NCBI GenBank assembly: GCA_039026595.1
Contig: JBCCMA010000158.1
Location: forward strand, 1 to 7,700
Length of the DNA: 7,700 bases
From: JBCCMA01 sp039026595
GTDB taxonomy: Bacteria > Pseudomonadota > Gammaproteobacteria > Steroidobacterales > JBCCMA01
Direction of reading: 5' to 3'
In this document: positions 5,846 to 7,700 of the stretch, in pieces
Layout of the letters: the number at the start of each line of letters is the position of its first letter
Numbering within the stretch: the stretch's first letter is position 1
Notes under the pieces: model-generated
What the model saw: only the letters and a program-made list of their open reading frames with translations
The model's database searches: none
What the model was told of the DNA's origin: nothing
Made by a program: the position numbers and the translations under genes

Positions 5846-7700
5846 GGACTTTTTCTCCGCGACGTTGGCTGAGTTTGATCAGAAGGGCCGGCAGTACCGT
5901 CAGATTGGACGCCAGCGCCAGAACCATGGCCAGCGCAGCCAGCAGCCCGAAGTAGACCGTTGGGACGAATCTTGAAAACGCAAGTACCGAGAAGCCAATG
6001 ATGACCGTCAGAGACGTGAAATACATCGCGCGACCGATGCTGCTGTGCGCGTTACGCACGGCCTCGACCATGGATCGACCCGCATCAATTTCATCACGCA
6101 AACGATGCAGATAGTGGATCGCGTCATCCACACCAATCCCGATTACGATGGCGGCAATCGTCATGGTAATCACGTCCAGCGGGATGCCTGTGAAGCCCAT
6201 AAACGCGAGAATGACACCCGCGGCAAGCAGGTTCGGCAAAAGACCCACCAGCGCGAGCGTGAATGACCGCATCAGAATCAGGAACATGATGAATGTGGCC
6301 AGAATCACGAAGGCCAGAGTCGACATCTGGGAGGCCACGAGCTGCTCCAGCATATCGTTGAACAGCACTGCTACACCGGTCACCCGAACCTCATCGTCGG
6401 TCAGCGCCAGCTCGTCCCGCGCGTAGGTTTCGATCGATGCAATGATCTCGTTCAGATCGTACGCCGGTCCGGTCTCACGAAGCCGAGCTGAGATTCGCAT
6501 CTGTCCCGTTTCTGGCGATGCGTAGGGCCGGATCAGATCCGCGCGCACGTCCGGCGGCACCAGACCCAACACGGCCGTGAGCTTCACGTAGTTCAGCGCC
6601 TCCCCATCATTGAAGGCCCGAGCAATGCGCTCGAGGTTCGCGAGCGACACCTCCTTGCCGATGTACGGGCTTGAGGCCATGTGCGCCTGAAGCTGGTCGA
6701 GCACCCGAATTTTTTCCGGAGTAAACCAGTATCGTTCCGGGAACGGATCGGGTTCGGACGCAAAGTCGTCAAAGACATCGCCCTCCTCCTCCGCCTCGGC
6801 TTCAAACGGCTCAAATTGCACGATGACATCCAGCGGCACGGTGCCGCCGAGTCGGGTGTCGATGAAATTCAGGCCCTGGCGAATCTCAGTGTCCCCGCGA
6901 AAATACTTCACGAGGCGATTACCCAGATCGAGCTGCTGTATGCCCACAAACGTCAGACCGGCAATCACCACCGACCCGATCAAAACCCGCCCCGGGTACT
7001 CCGTTGAAATTCGCGCCAGTGCCGTCGTGAGTCGCGGTGTGGCCCGGGGTTCGTCATTTGCGACGTTTTTGGGCAGCAGCACCAGCACACTGGCGAAAAA
7101 ACTGTAGGTCGTAATAAATGCGATGACGATACCGATGCACATCGTCAGCCCAAAATCGACAACCGGGACGATATCTGCGGTCAGCAGCGAGGCAAACGCG
7201 ACCCCCGTGGTCAGTGCGGTGTACACGCTCGGCGCCAGTTTGGACGTCATGGTTTCGTACGCGAGCTGGCACTTTTTCACATGATCGCGGTATTCGCTGT
7301 ACAACTCGCGATAACGCGTAATCAAATGCACGGTGAACGAGATGCAAATGATCGCGAGCAGCGGCACAAAGTTGGCCGACACGGCCGTAATGGGCTGTCC
7401 GATCGCCGCAAGCACCCCAGCCGTTAAAAGAACGGTCACCGCCGTGGTACCAATCGGGAAGAGTACCCACCGAATCTGACGGAAAAACAGGTAGAGCACG
7501 ACGACGAAGAGCACCAGAATGATGGCCCCGAAGATCGCCATGTCGCGTTTAACGAACGCCACCATGTCCGATGTGATCAGCGGTACGCCCCCGACGTAAA
7601 TGGTGGCCTCATCAGCGTAGTGCTCGCGCACGCGCCGAACCGCGGCGATGGTCGCCTGCTCCTGAAGCCTTGCCCGGCCCGTCAGTTCCCCGATTTCAAC
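5838..7700 (-). CDS. RND/MMPL-family transporter, C-terminal 620 residues (5' end outside window)
   Basis: The frame is open to the right edge, so the N-terminus is missing; complete relatives such as HpnN are roughly 800-900 residues. In visible numbering, a first membrane bundle spans about 53-210, a periplasmic domain about 254-460, and a second bundle about 461-612, the half-repeat plan of RND proteins. The second half has GIGVDDAIHYLHRLRDE (521-537), the helix where RND/MMPL proteins place proton-relay acids. The matching first-half helix reads ISFTVHLITRYRE (120-132), conserving IH/VH and RxRE but lacking the acids. A highly acidic stretch (about 300-320) lies in the periplasmic domain. 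The protein sits in the inner membrane and probably exports lipid or another hydrophobic molecule using the proton gradient. It is translationally coupled to the downstream mlaC-like gene. An apparent start at GTG 7631 is internal: the codons before it are also coding-like. Confidence 0.9.
   Translation of the reverse strand, partial: VEIGELTGRARLQEQATIAAVRRVREHYADEATIYVGGVPLITSDMVAFVKRDMAIFGAIILVLFVVVLYLFFRQIRWVLFPIGTTAVTVLLTAGVLAAIGQPITAVSANFVPLLAIICISFTVHLITRYRELYSEYRDHVKKCQLAYETMTSKLAPSVYTALTTGVAFASLLTADIVPVVDFGLTMCIGIVIAFITTYSFFASVLVLLPKNVANDEPRATPRLTTALARISTEYPGRVLIGSVVIAGLTFVGIQQLDLGNRLVKYFRGDTEIRQGLNFIDTRLGGTVPLDVIVQFEPFEAEAEEEGDVFDDFASEPDPFPERYWFTPEKIRVLDQLQAHMASSPYIGKEVSLANLERIARAFNDGEALNYVKLTAVLGLVPPDVRADLIRPYASPETGQMRISARLRETGPAYDLNEIIASIETYARDELALTDDEVRVTGVAVLFNDMLEQLVASQMSTLAFVILATFIMFLILMRSFTLALVGLLPNLLAAGVILAFMGFTGIPLDVITMTIAAIVIGIGVDDAIHYLHRLRDEIDAGRSMVEAVRNAHSSIGRAMYFTSLTVIIGFSVLAFSRFVPTVYFGLLAALAMVLALASNLTVLPALLIKLSQRRGEKVHV
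5855..5858 (-). promoter_or_regulatory. Ribosome-binding site of the MlaC-like gene, inside the upstream gene
   Basis: GGAG on the minus strand lies 9 bases before the ATG at 5845 and inside the last codons of the RND gene. This supports both the chosen start and coupled translation. Confidence 0.6.

Noticed and set aside
7054..7470. Second minus-strand frame of 138 codons inside the transporter gene
   Set aside because: It is a shifted frame of the RND gene, which has clear membrane helices and motifs in the other frame.

Overview
This GC-rich window probably comes from a proteobacterium, most likely a gammaproteobacterium. The evidence is a ZntB-type transporter, an MlaC-like periplasmic protein translated together with an RND/MMPL-type exporter, and a remnant ending like an outer-membrane beta-barrel, which implies a Gram-negative envelope. 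Nothing here fixes the genus. No rRNA, tRNA, CRISPR array or intact mobile element was seen.

Layout. Bases 1-78 may hold the last codons of a gene entering from the left. Bases 79-380 are non-coding and contain a two-copy 32-bp tandem repeat, an AT-rich 16-bp perfect palindrome and a small hairpin. Bases 381-588 (minus) hold a frame-broken remnant of an outer-membrane beta-barrel protein. An intact six-helix membrane protein of unknown function follows on the minus strand (589-1200). Divergent from it is a class III nucleotide cyclase-homology protein with a C-terminal FHA domain (1492-2478, plus). This converges on a ZntB/CorA-family metal transporter (2495-3475, minus). Divergent from zntB is a fusion of a cyclic-nucleotide-binding domain, a thioredoxin-like segment and a thioredoxin-reductase-like flavoprotein (3611-5245, plus). 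It converges, with 3 bases between stops, on an mlaC-like gene (5249-5845, minus), whose start overlaps the end of a large RND/MMPL-family transporter gene that runs off the right edge (5838-7700, minus).

How the genes may work together. The exporter and MlaC-like protein form an overlapping pair resembling the HpnN/HpnM arrangement, so envelope lipid or hydrophobic-molecule transport is likely. A cyclase homologue (possible sender) and a cyclic-nucleotide-binding reductase (possible receiver) lie on either side of the metal transporter, suggesting a signalling and redox link. However, the cyclase lacks three of the six canonical class III catalytic residues, and the receiver lacks the phosphate-binding arginine of the CAP-type cassette and the redox CXXC of thioredoxin reductase. 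The pairing is therefore a hypothesis, and any ligand may not be plain cAMP. The left 600 bases look like a decaying or rearranged region.
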